DNA from: Miniimonas arenae
GTDB lineage: Bacteria > Actinomycetota > Actinomycetes > Actinomycetales > Beutenbergiaceae
Length of the DNA stretch: 64,000 nucleotides
Assembly: GCF_006351005.1 (NCBI RefSeq)
Contig: NZ_VENP01000001.1
Location: 157,873-221,872 of the forward strand
Direction of reading: 5' to 3'
The notes beneath the pieces were generated by a model. The model made no database searches, was not told the origin of the DNA, and was given only the letters and a program-made list of their open reading frames with translations. Each line of letters opens with the position of its first letter. Within the stretch, counting starts at the first letter, position 1. A program made the position numbers and the translations under genes. Shown one piece after another: positions 29,945-38,103 of this stretch.

Positions 29945-31057
29945 GTGGTCGAGCCCGAACCAGTGCCGCCCGTGCCCGTGACCTCGCCGTCGCGCGTGCC
30001 GACGCCGTCCGGTCCGCGCCCGCGCCGCTCGGCCACCCCCTGGCTCGTCGTCGGCGGGGCCCTCGTGCTGATCGCGTCCGCGGTGCTCGCGCTCGGCGTC
30101 GGGCCGGCGGACCTGTCGCCCGCGCAGATCCTCGGCTCGGTGCGCGTGCACGTGGTGGGCTGGTTCGGCGGCGACGCCGGGCCCTCGCCGCTCTCGCCCG
30201 TGCAGGAGGCGATCCTGTGGCAGGGGCGGTTGCCGCGGCTGCTCACCGCGGTCGGCGTGGGCGCCGGGCTCGCGATCGCGGGCACCGTGATGCAGGCGGT
30301 GCTGCGCAACCCGCTCGCCGACCCCTACCTCCTCGGACTGTCCTCGGGCGCCACCCTCGGCGCGGTCGCGGTGCTGGTCCTCGGCCTCTCGCTGCTGCTG
30401 CCGGTCGCCGCGTTCGGCGGCGCCGTGCTCGCCCTCGCGGCCACGCTCGCGCTCGCCGGGGCGGTGTCCGGCGGGCGGCTCACCCCGGGGCGCACGGTGC
30501 TCGCCGGGGTGGCGGTCGCGCAGGCGTGCTCGGCCGTCACGTCGTTCGTCCTGTTCACCGGCACCCAGGGGGACTCCTACCGGGAGGTGCTCGGGTGGCT
30601 CATGGGCACGCTCGCCGCGGCGACCTGGACGTCGGTCGCGATCGTGTGGATCGCCGTCGCCGTCGTGGGCACGCTGCTGCTCACGTCGGGCCGCACGCTG
30701 GACGCGTTCGCCTTCGGCGACACCGCGGCCGCGGCGCTCGGGGTCGACGTCGCGCGGACCCGCTGGGTGCTGCTCGGGCTCGTCGCGCTGCTGGTCGGCG
30801 CGCTCGTGAGCGTGAGCGGGGCGATCGGGTTCGTCGGCCTGGTGGTGCCGCACGCGGTCCGGCTGCTCGTCGGCGCGCGCCACGTGCGCGTCCTCCCGCT
30901 CGCTGCGCTCGCGGGCGCGGTGGTGCTGCTGTGGGCGGACACGGCTGCGCGCGTGGTCATCTCGCCGCGCGAGCTTCCCGTCGGGATCCTCACCGCGGCG
31001 ATCGGCGCGCCCGTCTTCGCGGTGCTGCTGGCGCGGCGACGCGGGGGCGTTGCGTGA
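29945..31057 (+). CDS. Permease of the proposed F420-0 ABC importer (FecCD/BtuC type)
   Basis: This ~370-residue integral membrane protein has about nine or ten helices. BtuC/FecCD-type motifs include 'RLPRLLTAVGVGAGLAIAGTVMQ', 'NPLADPYLLGLSSGATLG', 'GAIGFVGLVVPHAVRLLVG' and 'ELPVGILTAAIGAPVFAVLL'. It forms the transmembrane dimer fed by the upstream lipoprotein. The start is uncertain: GTG codons at 29945, 29963, 29972 and 29978 are in frame and none has a clear ribosome-binding site; translation may be coupled to the stop at 29930. The stop overlaps the ATPase start. Confidence 0.87.
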   Translation: MVEPEPVPPVPVTSPSRVPTPSGPRPRRSATPWLVVGGALVLIASAVLALGVGPADLSPAQILGSVRVHVVGWFGGDAGPSPLSPVQEAILWQGRLPRLLTAVGVGAGLAIAGTVMQAVLRNPLADPYLLGLSSGATLGAVAVLVLGLSLLLPVAAFGGAVLALAATLALAGAVSGGRLTPGRTVLAGVAVAQACSAVTSFVLFTGTQGDSYREVLGWLMGTLAAATWTSVAIVWIAVAVVGTLLLTSGRTLDAFAFGDTAAAALGVDVARTRWVLLGLVALLVGALVSVSGAIGFVGLVVPHAVRLLVGARHVRVLPLAALAGAVVLLWADTAARVVISPRELPVGILTAAIGAPVFAVLLARRRGGVA

Positions 31058-31953
31058 GCGGCGGGGCCGGGGTCGGCGTCGACGGCGGGCCCGGGCTGCC
31101 GGGTGACCTGCCGGTGGGGTGCGCCGTCGACGCGGAGGTGGGGTTCGCCGTCGACGCGCAGGTGGGGTTCGCCGTCGACGGCGTGCGGTGGCGGGTCGGC
31201 GACCGCGCGATCCTCGCGGACGTCGGCCTCCTCGCGCCTGCCGGGCGCCTCACGGCCGTCCTGGGGCCGAACGGGTCGGGCAAGTCCTCGCTGCTGCGGG
31301 CCGTGGTCGGGGCGCTCGACGTCGACTCAGGCGCCTGGTCGCTCGACGGCGAGGACCTGCGAGCGATGGGCCGGCGCGAGCGAGCCCGTCGCGTGGCGCT
31401 CGTGGAGCAGGAGGCGCCGACCGACGTCGCGCTCACGGTGCTCGACGTCGTGCTGCTCGGCCGCTCACCGCACCGCTCGCGCTGGCAGGGCGACACGCCG
31501 CAGGACGTCGCGCTCGCGCACGCGCTGCTCGCCCGGTGCGGCGCCGCGCACCTCGCGGCCCGCGACGTCGCGACGCTGTCGGGGGGCGAGCGGCAGCGCG
31601 TGCACGTGGCCCGGGCGCTCGCGCAGGAGCCGCGCCTGCTGCTGCTCGACGAGCCGACGAACCACCTCGACGTCGCGGCGCAGCTCGACCTGCTCGCGCT
31701 CGTGCGCGACGTCGCCGACGCCGACGGCGTGACCGCGGTCCTCGTGCTGCACGACCTCAACCAGGCGCTGCGGTGGTGCGACCACGCCGTCGTGCTCGAC
31801 GCGGGGCGCGTGGTGGCAGCGGGCCACCCGCACGACGTCGTCACGCCGGCGCTCGTCGCCCGCGTGTACGGCGTGCGGGCGGAGGTGCTCGTCGCGGGCG
31901 ACGGCACCCCGACGCTGGCGTACCTCGGGACGGGCGTCGACGCCGAACGCTGA
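31054..31953 (+). CDS. ATPase of the proposed F420-0 ABC importer
   Basis: This ~299-residue ABC ATPase drives import through the BtuC-like permease. Walker A is GPNGSGKSS, the signature is LSGGE, Walker B is 'LLLLDEPTNHLDV' and the H-loop is 'LVLHDLNQAL'. The first ~40 residues are unusual: a 24-bp DNA repeat (31113-31184) encodes three near-identical octapeptides of VGFAVDAQ type before the usual first strand. GTG 31054 overlaps the permease stop (GTGA). It completes the binding protein-permease-ATPase operon. Confidence 0.88.
   Translation: MSGGAGVGVDGGPGLPGDLPVGCAVDAEVGFAVDAQVGFAVDGVRWRVGDRAILADVGLLAPAGRLTAVLGPNGSGKSSLLRAVVGALDVDSGAWSLDGEDLRAMGRRERARRVALVEQEAPTDVALTVLDVVLLGRSPHRSRWQGDTPQDVALAHALLARCGAAHLAARDVATLSGGERQRVHVARALAQEPRLLLLDEPTNHLDVAAQLDLLALVRDVADADGVTAVLVLHDLNQALRWCDHAVVLDAGRVVAAGHPHDVVTPALVARVYGVRAEVLVAGDGTPTLAYLGTGVDAER
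31113..31184 (+). repeat. 24-bp in-frame tandem repeat, three copies, in the importer ATPase gene
   Basis: Units start at 31113, 31137 and 31161 and differ by a few bases. Being a multiple of three they only lengthen the protein's N-terminus. Copy number could vary between strains. Confidence 0.85.
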
Positions 31954-32127
31954 GCCCTGGCTACCGGGCCGCGCCGAACGCCGCGTTGTGGTCACCGGCT
32001 CGCGCCGAACGCTGAGATGTGGTCATCAGGGAGCCCCACGGTGACCGAAGCCCAGCGCTCGGCGCAGCCGCTTGACCGGAACCCAGCGCTCGACGTCGCC
32101 GCATGACCGAAACCAGCGCTCGGCGCC
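31940..32127. repeat. Mirror array of a 31-bp-period repeat, three copies each way, between convergent genes
   Basis: Left units begin at 31940, 31971 and 32002 with a core close to GCGCCGAACGCTGAG then GGTCA. Right units begin at 32042, 32073 and 32104 with the reverse complement, TGACCGAA-CCAGCGCTCGGCGC. Spacing is exactly 31 bp within each half. The first left unit includes the stop codon of the importer ATPase, and the last right unit ends three bases before the cofE stop. Left and right units can pair into long stems, so the array may act as a bidirectional terminator. Confidence 0.9.
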
Positions 32128-32130
32128 ACG

Positions 32131-32937
32131 TCAGCCGAGCGGCTGCCCGGCCCTCCCGCGCTCCCACGCCTCCCGCGCGCCGAGCGCGAACAGGTCCTCG
32201 GGCCCGGTGCGGTTGAGCGACCGGGCGCCGGGGCCGTCGTCGGTCGTCACGAGGTGCCCCACGCCGCGCAGCACCGCGACGGGTCGCCCGCCGGTGGGCC
32301 GCTTGAGCAGGTCCGCCGTGGCCGCGATCTCGTCCGCAGCCGCCACGACCGTCGCCTCGAGCGCGCGCCCGGCGTCGTCGGTGCTGCCGCGCAGGTCGTC
32401 AAGCACGACGATGCCCGCGGCCCCGATCGCGAGGTCCGTGATCCCCGCGCGCCACGGCCGGCCGGCCGAGTCGGTGAGGACCACGCCGGGCCGCACCCCG
32501 CCCAGGCGCGCGGCGAGCCCGCGGCGCAGCCGGCGCGCGGACTCGTCGGGGTCGACGGGCAGCAGCAGGATCGTTCCGGGCAGCGTGTTGGAGGCGTCGA
32601 CGCCGGCGGCGGCCATCACGATGCCCTGCCGGTTCTCCACGATGCGCAGCGGCGGACGTCCGTCGTCGTAGGCGCGAGTGGCCACGACGCGCACGCTCTC
32701 GCCGTCGATCGCCGCCTCGCGGTCGGCCGCCCGCACCAGGCGGCCCTCCGCCTTCGAGACGATCTTCGAGGACACGACCACGACGTCGTCGCTCCCGATC
32801 CCGACGCTGCCGTCGGGCCAGCGCAGGTTCGCCAGCACGGGGGTGAGCACCGCCGCGAGGTCGACGCCCGACGTGATGGTGGGCACGCCGTCGGGCGCCA
32901 CGAGCTGCAGCGCGCTCGTGGCGGGCAGACCCGTCAC
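32131..32937 (-). CDS. cofE: Coenzyme F420-0:L-glutamate ligase
   Basis: This ~268-residue GTP-dependent ligase adds glutamate to F420-0 to give polyglutamylated F420. Family motifs seen include '[17 protein letters not shown]' near 50-66, '[22 protein letters not shown]' and '[17 protein letters not shown]' (the GRPWR-type segment). It has only the CofE domain, with no FbiB-type nitroreductase extension. The GTG start overlaps the stop of the F420 oxidoreductase gene (GTGA). No cofC/cofD/cofG/cofH gene is in the window. With the convergent importer it suggests salvage of F420-0 followed by tail addition. Confidence 0.93.
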   Translation of the reverse strand: MTGLPATSALQLVAPDGVPTITSGVDLAAVLTPVLANLRWPDGSVGIGSDDVVVVSSKIVSKAEGRLVRAADREAAIDGESVRVVATRAYDDGRPPLRIVENRQGIVMAAAGVDASNTLPGTILLLPVDPDESARRLRRGLAARLGGVRPGVVLTDSAGRPWRAGITDLAIGAAGIVVLDDLRGSTDDAGRALEATVVAAADEIAATADLLKRPTGGRPVAVLRGVGHLVTTDDGPGARSLNRTGPEDLFALGAREAWERGRAGQPLG

Positions 32938-33941
32938 CGGTGGAGCTTCGGGAGCACGTCGCGGCCGAACACCTCGACCCACTCGGCCTGGTTGCGCCCC
33001 ACGTTGTGCAGGTACACGCGGTCGAAGCCGAGGTCGACGTAGCGCTGGATCTCGGCGCGGTGCACGTCCGGGTCCTCGGAGATCACCATGCGGCCCTCGA
33101 AGTCCTCGGGCCGCACGAGCTTGGCCATCGCCGCGAAGTCGAAGGGCGAGCGGATGTCGCCCTTGGGGAACTTCATGCCGCCGTTCGGCCACTGCGTGAC
33201 GGCGTTGTCGAGCGCCTCCTCGTACGTGGGCGCCCAGGACAGGTGCAGCTGCAGCACGCGCGGCATCGTCGAGGGGTCCTTACCGGCCTCGCGCGCACCG
33301 GCCTCGAACTTCTCGAACAGGCCGCCGATCTTCTCCAGCGGGGCGCCCACGGTGATGAGGCCGTCCACGGTCCGGCCCGCACGCTTGGCGGTGACGGGAC
33401 CGGCGGTCGCGACGAGGATCTCCGGCGGCACCTCGGGCATCGTCCACAGCCGCATCGACTCCAGGTGAAAGAACTCCCCGCGGTGCTTGACGTCCTTGCC
33501 CGCGAGCGAGCCCGTGAACAGCTTCTGGATGATCTCGATCGCCTCGAACATGCGGTTGATCCGCTCCGGCGCCTCGGGCCAGTACCCGGCCACGACGTGC
33601 TCGTTGAGCGCCTCGCCGCTGCCCAGGCCCAGCCAGTGCCGGCCCGGGTACATCGCCGCGAGCGTCGCCGACGCCTGCGCCACCATCGCCGGGTGCCAGC
33701 GCATGCTCGGGCACGTCACGCCCGGGCCGATGTCGCCGCTCGTGCGCTCCCCCAGCGCCGCCAGCACGTTCCACACGAACGCCGCCTCGCCCTGCGCGGG
33801 CACCCAGGGCTGCACGTGGTCGGCGGCCATCACGCCGGAGAAGCCGTGCTCCTCGGCCTGAGCCGCGAGGGCGACGATCTCGTTCGGGGGGAACTGCTCG
33901 AGGGCGGCCGCGAGGCCGACGGTCAGACCGGTCGAAGGCAT
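32934..33941 (-). CDS. LLM-class F420-dependent oxidoreductase, FGD-like
   Basis: This 335-residue TIM-barrel oxidoreductase of the luciferase-like family resembles F420-dependent glucose-6-phosphate dehydrogenase. Aligned with Mycobacterium FGD1, 'AADHVQPW' carries the active-site His, '[12 protein letters not shown]' and '[11 protein letters not shown]' carry F420-binding residues and the active-site Glu, and '[18 protein letters not shown]' is conserved. Sugar-phosphate specificity is not certain because the phosphate-contact residues cannot be aligned by eye with confidence. It is the first gene of a unit with cofE and probably supplies reduced F420. Confidence 0.87.
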   Translation of the reverse strand: MPSTGLTVGLAAALEQFPPNEIVALAAQAEEHGFSGVMAADHVQPWVPAQGEAAFVWNVLAALGERTSGDIGPGVTCPSMRWHPAMVAQASATLAAMYPGRHWLGLGSGEALNEHVVAGYWPEAPERINRMFEAIEIIQKLFTGSLAGKDVKHRGEFFHLESMRLWTMPEVPPEILVATAGPVTAKRAGRTVDGLITVGAPLEKIGGLFEKFEAGAREAGKDPSTMPRVLQLHLSWAPTYEEALDNAVTQWPNGGMKFPKGDIRSPFDFAAMAKLVRPEDFEGRMVISEDPDVHRAEIQRYVDLGFDRVYLHNVGRNQAEWVEVFGRDVLPKLHR

Positions 33942-33947
33942 GTCCCC

Positions 33948-34001
33948 ATCCTCGCACCGGCGTGCCCGACGGCGCCCCTCGAGTCGCTGCCCTGGCTAGG
34001 C
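33948..34001. promoter_or_regulatory. Divergent leaderless promoters for the F420 oxidoreductase and the XRE-cupin gene
   Basis: On the minus strand GAGGAT (33948-33953) ends six bases before ATG 33941. On the + strand TAGGCT (33996-34001) ends eight bases before ATG 34010. The two -10 boxes are only 42 bases apart, so the -35 regions must overlap and the XRE regulator could control both directions. Confidence 0.45.
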
Positions 34002-34009
34002 TCCCCATC

Positions 34010-34618
34010 ATGAGCGGACAGCCCACGTCGCCCGAGCGCGTCGAGGATGAGGACGCCTCGCTCGTCGTCATCGGTCACACCGTGCGCGTGGAGCGCAAGC
34101 GCCGCGGCTGGTCCGTGGCCAGCCTCAGCGAGCGCGCGGGCGTGAGCTTCGGCCTGCTTTCGGGCCTGGAGCGCGGACAGGGCAACCCCAGCTATCGCGC
34201 GCTGCACCGCATCGCGGCCGCCCTGGAGATCCCCACGACGAAGCTGCTCACCGCCGACAGCGCCACCGACCTCGTGGTCCGCGCCGGAACCGGACGGCTG
34301 CTGCCGGTGGAACCCGCCGCCCCCGCGCACCAGCGCGTGCGCCGCGAGCTGCTCACCCCGCACCAGCAGACGACCCTGCAGCTCATCCGCTCGACCATCC
34401 CGCCCGGCTTCAGCAACGAGCACAGCCCGTTCCGCCACCTCGGCACCGAGGTCGTCACCGTGGAGTCGGGCCGGCTTCTCGTGGTGCACGGCGAGCGCCG
34501 CGCCACGCTCGAGGTCGGCGACAGCGCGACCTACGGCTGCTCCACGCCCCACTGGTGGGCGAACGAGTCCGACGGCGTCACGGTGGTCCTCGGCGCGGTC
34601 ACCCCGTTCGAGGGCTGA
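34010..34618 (+). CDS. XRE-family regulator with C-terminal cupin domain
   Basis: This 202-residue regulator has an N-terminal helix-turn-helix (about 22-78): 'GHTVRVERKRRGWSVASLSE', 'AGVSFGLLSGLERGQGNPSY' and 'ALHRIAAALEIPTTKLL'. A small C-terminal cupin (about 130-200) contains 'GTEVVTVESGRLLVVHGERR', likely the effector pocket. Such HTH-cupin proteins often control nearby amino-acid or peptide transport and catabolism. The last 88 bases overlap, tail to tail, the DUF1028 gene on the other strand. Confidence 0.9.
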   Translation: MSGQPTSPERVEDEDASLVVIGHTVRVERKRRGWSVASLSERAGVSFGLLSGLERGQGNPSYRALHRIAAALEIPTTKLLTADSATDLVVRAGTGRLLPVEPAAPAHQRVRRELLTPHQQTTLQLIRSTIPPGFSNEHSPFRHLGTEVVTVESGRLLVVHGERRATLEVGDSATYGCSTPHWWANESDGVTVVLGAVTPFEG

Positions 34619-35346
34619 GCCAGGTCGCGCTCGCGCAGCGCGAGAAGGCGCGCGAGCGCGCCGAGGGGATCCTCGCCGTCGTCCACGCGCAGGTCGAGGA
34701 CGAGCTGGGGCGGGGCGATCGACACCGGCTGCACGCGCGCGACGAGCAGCGCCGCGGACTGCCGGCCGCGGCGGTCGCCCCCGACGCGCTCCCCCGCGCG
34801 CAGCGCGTCCAGCAGTCGCCGGCCGAGCGCGGCGGCCGCGGGGTCGTCGGCGTCGGGCGCGCCGACCGTCATCCCGTCCGGATGGACGGCCACGCCCGGG
34901 GCGGGCACCGCGGCGTCGGTCGCGACCCGCACTGGCGGCCGCGGGCGGTGGAACGCCTCGACCATCGCGTCGAGCACGTCCGGTCCCGCCAGCAGGTTCC
35001 CGACGGCGAGCCACCCCTCTCCCGTGCGGTGGCCCGCCCAGGGGGTCGTCTCGGCACCGGTGAACACGCCGACCGAGCCGTCGAGACCGACGGCGCCGAC
35101 CTGACGGAAACGTGCGCCGCCGTCGCGAGCGACGGCGAGATCGACCGCCGCCGGCGCCCCGACGCCCGCGCGCAACCTCTCGAGCACGAGCGCGCGCAGC
35201 ACGCGGTTGGTCCAGGCCTGGCTCACGACGACGCCGGCAGCGGGGTCGAGCCCGGGCACGCCGGCGCCGACGGCGAGCGACCGGGAGGCCGTGGCCACGC
35301 CGAGCACACCGAGGGTCCGGTCGAGCGCGAGGAACGAGAACGTCAT
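34531..35346 (-). CDS. DUF1028 family protein (putative Ntn-hydrolase)
   Basis: This 271-residue protein of the DUF1028 family starts 'MTFSFLALDRTLGVLGVATAS', with further conserved 'GVVVSQAWTNRVLR' and 'EGWLAVGNLLAGPDVLDAM'. The family is thought to have an N-terminal-nucleophile hydrolase-like fold; no activity is established here. AGGAAGG precedes the ATG. It is divergent from a peptide ABC importer and overlaps the XRE-cupin gene by 88 bp at the 3' ends, so a role in handling the imported compound is a reasonable guess. Confidence 0.85.
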   Translation of the reverse strand: MTFSFLALDRTLGVLGVATASRSLAVGAGVPGLDPAAGVVVSQAWTNRVLRALVLERLRAGVGAPAAVDLAVARDGGARFRQVGAVGLDGSVGVFTGAETTPWAGHRTGEGWLAVGNLLAGPDVLDAMVEAFHRPRPPVRVATDAAVPAPGVAVHPDGMTVGAPDADDPAAAALGRRLLDALRAGERVGGDRRGRQSAALLVARVQPVSIAPPQLVLDLRVDDGEDPLGALARLLALRERDLAQPSNGVTAPRTTVTPSDSFAHQWGVEQP

Positions 35347-35465
35347 GCCCGCCCTTCCTCATCATGTGACGAGTTGGTTACGAGGTGCGCCGAGACCTTG
35401 CCTCGCCTCCACGATCGTGTCACATTCTGATCAAACAATCATCTGACCGATGGTGGGAGCCCGAC

Positions 35466-37037
35466 ATGATGCGACGAATCCTCACGGCGACGGGTGCGGT
35501 GGCTGCGGTCCTCGCGCTGGCGGCGTGCTCCGGTGGCGGTGACGCCGTGGACATCGACGGCTCGGCCGATGCGACCGCGGCCGAGGGCGGTGGCAGCGAC
35601 GGCGGCAGCGGCGGCAGTGATGACGTCTTGATCGCCGCGATCGGCGGCGAGCCGGACCAGCTCGACCCGCACAAGTCCTCGGCGTACTTCACGTTCGAGG
35701 TGCTGGAGAACGTCTACGACACGCTCGTCGAGCCCGACGACGACCTGAAGATGCAGCCCGCGCTCGCCGAGTCCTGGGACCTGTCCGAGGACCAGCTGAC
35801 GTGGACGTTCCACCTGCGCGACGGCGTGACGTTCCAGGACGGCTCGCCGTTCACGTCGGCCGACGTCGTGTACTCCTACAACCGGATCATCGACGAGGAC
35901 CTCTCGCCCGCGTGGCGGTTCTCCGCCGTCGAGAGCGTCGAGGCGCCCGACGACGACACGGTCGTCATCACGGTGAGCCAGCCGACGCCGAACCTGCTCT
36001 CGAGCCTCGGCTCCTACAAGGGCCTGGCGATCGTCAAGGAGGACAACGTCACCTCGGGCGACATCACGACGGCGCCCATCGGGACGGGCCCGTTCAGCCT
36101 CACCGAGTACGTGAGCGGCGACCACATCACGCTCGAGGCCAACCCCGACTACTGGGGCGGTGCACCGAAGATCGGCGGGGTCCGCTTCACGTTCATCTCC
36201 GAGCCGGCCACGGCGCTCGCGGCGCTGCGCAGCGGCGAGATCGACTGGACCGACACCATCCCGCCGCAGCAGGTCGAGACCCTCGAGGGCGACGCGGACG
36301 TGACGTTGGGCGTGGGCCCGAGCAACGACTACTGGTACCTCGCGCTCAACCAGCACCGCGAGCCGTGGAACGACGTTCGGGTGCGCCAGGCGGTCGCGTA
36401 CGCGATCGACCGGGACTCGATCCTGCAGGCGACGAGCTACGGCACGGCCGTGGCCAACCAGCTCGCGATCCCCGAGACGTCCGGCTGGTTCACCGCGTAC
36501 GACACCTACAGCTACGACCCCGACAAGGCCCGGGAGCTGCTCGCCGAGGCCGGCGTCACCTCGGCGACCATCGACATGCTCGCGACCTCGGACTACCCCG
36601 AGACCTCGACGGCGTCGCAGATCATCGCGGCCAACCTCGCCGACGTCGGCATCACGATGAACATCCGCACCCCCGACTTCGCGACGTGGCTCGACGAGCA
36701 GAACACCGGCAACTTCGACATGCTCATGATGAGCTGGATCGGGAACCTCGACCCGGACGACTTCTACTACAGCCAGCACCACTCCGGCGGCGGCTCGAAC
36801 GCGCAGGGCTACTCCAACCCCGAGGTCGACGCACTCCTCGACGCCGGCCGCACCGAGACCGACGAGGCTGCACGCAAGGACATCTACGCCCAGGCCGCCA
36901 CGAAGATCGCCGACGACGCGAGCTACATCTACCTTTACAACCCCGCCGTCATCCAGGCCTGGAGCCCCGACCTGGTCGACTACGTGGCGCGCGGCGACAA
37001 GGCGATCCGGTTCCGCGGCGTGTCGTTCGCGCAGTGA
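35466..37037 (+). CDS. Peptide/nickel-type ABC importer, substrate-binding lipoprotein
   Basis: This 523-residue family 5 solute-binding lipoprotein has a signal peptide with lipobox LAAC (about 18-21), a Gly/Ser/Asp linker to ~50, then the conserved 'GGEPDQLDPHKSSAYF', 'YDTLVEPDDDLKMQPALAES', 'WTFHLRDGVTFQDGSPF' and 'YDPDKARELLAEAG'. It delivers di- or oligopeptides, or a similar ligand, to the permeases downstream. ATG 35466 follows GGGAG by six bases; a second ATG lies directly after. The 119 bases upstream are locally AT-richer and contain TTGCCT and CATTCT, possible but unconvincing promoter elements. Confidence 0.93.
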   Translation: MMRRILTATGAVAAVLALAACSGGGDAVDIDGSADATAAEGGGSDGGSGGSDDVLIAAIGGEPDQLDPHKSSAYFTFEVLENVYDTLVEPDDDLKMQPALAESWDLSEDQLTWTFHLRDGVTFQDGSPFTSADVVYSYNRIIDEDLSPAWRFSAVESVEAPDDDTVVITVSQPTPNLLSSLGSYKGLAIVKEDNVTSGDITTAPIGTGPFSLTEYVSGDHITLEANPDYWGGAPKIGGVRFTFISEPATALAALRSGEIDWTDTIPPQQVETLEGDADVTLGVGPSNDYWYLALNQHREPWNDVRVRQAVAYAIDRDSILQATSYGTAVANQLAIPETSGWFTAYDTYSYDPDKARELLAEAGVTSATIDMLATSDYPETSTASQIIAANLADVGITMNIRTPDFATWLDEQNTGNFDMLMMSWIGNLDPDDFYYSQHHSGGGSNAQGYSNPEVDALLDAGRTETDEAARKDIYAQAATKIADDASYIYLYNPAVIQAWSPDLVDYVARGDKAIRFRGVSFAQ

Positions 37038-37134
37038 GCGTGAGCGAGGTGTCCTGACGATCACCGCCGGGCGCGTGTCCCGCGGGCCGACCGGCCCGTG
37101 GGACACGCAACCGGCTCGAGCACCCGGGAGCGCC

Positions 37135-38103
37135 GTGCCCGCCTTCCTCGCCCACCCCGTGGCACGCTTCCTCGCGCGCCGCGTCGTCTACTCCGCGATC
37201 GTGCTGCTCGGTGTCATGGTCGTGACGTTCTCGATCGTCCACCTCGTGCCGGGCGACCCGGTGCGGATCGCGCTCGGCACCCGGTACACCGAGGAGGCCT
37301 ACACCGCCCTGCGCGCCGCGTCGGGTCTGGACCGCCCGCTCCCGGCGCAGTTCGTCTCCTACGTCGGGAGTGCGCTGACCGGCGACCTCGGGGTGAGCTT
37401 CCGCACCGGCCAGCCGGTCGCGGTCAGCCTCGCCGACCGGCTGCCGGCGACGGCGTCGCTCGCCGTCGTCGGTCTCGTCATCGCCCTCGTCATCGCGCTA
37501 CCCCTGGGCATCTGGGCGGCCCTGCACGAAGGGCGCGTGTCCGACGCCGTGATCCGCGTCGGCAGCCAGCTCGGCGTCTCGGTCCCGGACTTCTGGCTCG
37601 GCATCCTGCTCATCACGCTGTTCGCCGCCACGCTCGGCTGGCTGCCCTCCAGCGGGTACACGCCGTTCCTCGAGGACCCCGGCGGGTGGCTCAGCCACGT
37701 GCTGCTGCCCGGGCTCACGGTCGGGCTCGTGGCGGGCGCGATCATGACCCGCTACATCCGGGCCGCGGTGCTCGAGGTGGTCTCCATGTCGTACGTGCGC
37801 ACCGCGCGCTCGAAGGGCCTCCCACCGCGGATCGTCACGCTGCGCCACATCCTGCGCAACGCCCTCGTCCCGGTGCTCACGATCGCGGGCATCCAGCTCG
37901 CGACCATCCTCGGCGGCGTCATCGTGGTCGAGGTGGTCTTCGCGTGGCCCGGGCTCGGCCGCCTCGTCTACGACGCCGTGGCCGCGCGCGACTACCCGCT
38001 GATCCAGGGCGCGGTGCTCCTCATCGCGGCGATGTTCCTCCTGGTGAACCTCGTCGTCGACGTGCTCTACGCCGCCATCGACCCGAGGATCCGGCTCTCA
38101 TGA
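37135..38103 (+). CDS. Peptide ABC importer permease, DppB type
   Basis: This ~322-residue permease has six helices. The first follows the N-terminus ('RRVVYSAIVLLGVMVVTFSI'), then 'HLVPGDPVRIALG' and the EAA-loop 'MSYVRTARSKGLPPRIVTLRH', where the ATPase docks. I prefer GTG 37135, four bases after GGGAG; an in-frame GTG at 37075 would add 20 residues with no ribosome-binding site. The stop overlaps the DppC-type gene (ATGA). Confidence 0.92.
   Translation: MPAFLAHPVARFLARRVVYSAIVLLGVMVVTFSIVHLVPGDPVRIALGTRYTEEAYTALRAASGLDRPLPAQFVSYVGSALTGDLGVSFRTGQPVAVSLADRLPATASLAVVGLVIALVIALPLGIWAALHEGRVSDAVIRVGSQLGVSVPDFWLGILLITLFAATLGWLPSSGYTPFLEDPGGWLSHVLLPGLTVGLVAGAIMTRYIRAAVLEVVSMSYVRTARSKGLPPRIVTLRHILRNALVPVLTIAGIQLATILGGVIVVEVVFAWPGLGRLVYDAVAARDYPLIQGAVLLIAAMFLLVNLVVDVLYAAIDPRIRLS

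Noticed and set aside
28797..31953. Siderophore or cobalamin uptake system
   Set aside because: The fold would allow it, but there is no cobalamin riboswitch, no iron-box I can see, and the cassette sits next to cofE and an F420 enzyme. It is kept only as an alternative.
31940..32127. CRISPR array
   Set aside because: A 31-bp step with short gaps and inverted halves; the gaps are too short to be spacers and no cas gene is present.
34531..35346. Shadow of the XRE-cupin gene
   Set aside because: Only 88 bases overlap; the rest is a full-length DUF1028 protein with family motifs and a ribosome-binding site.
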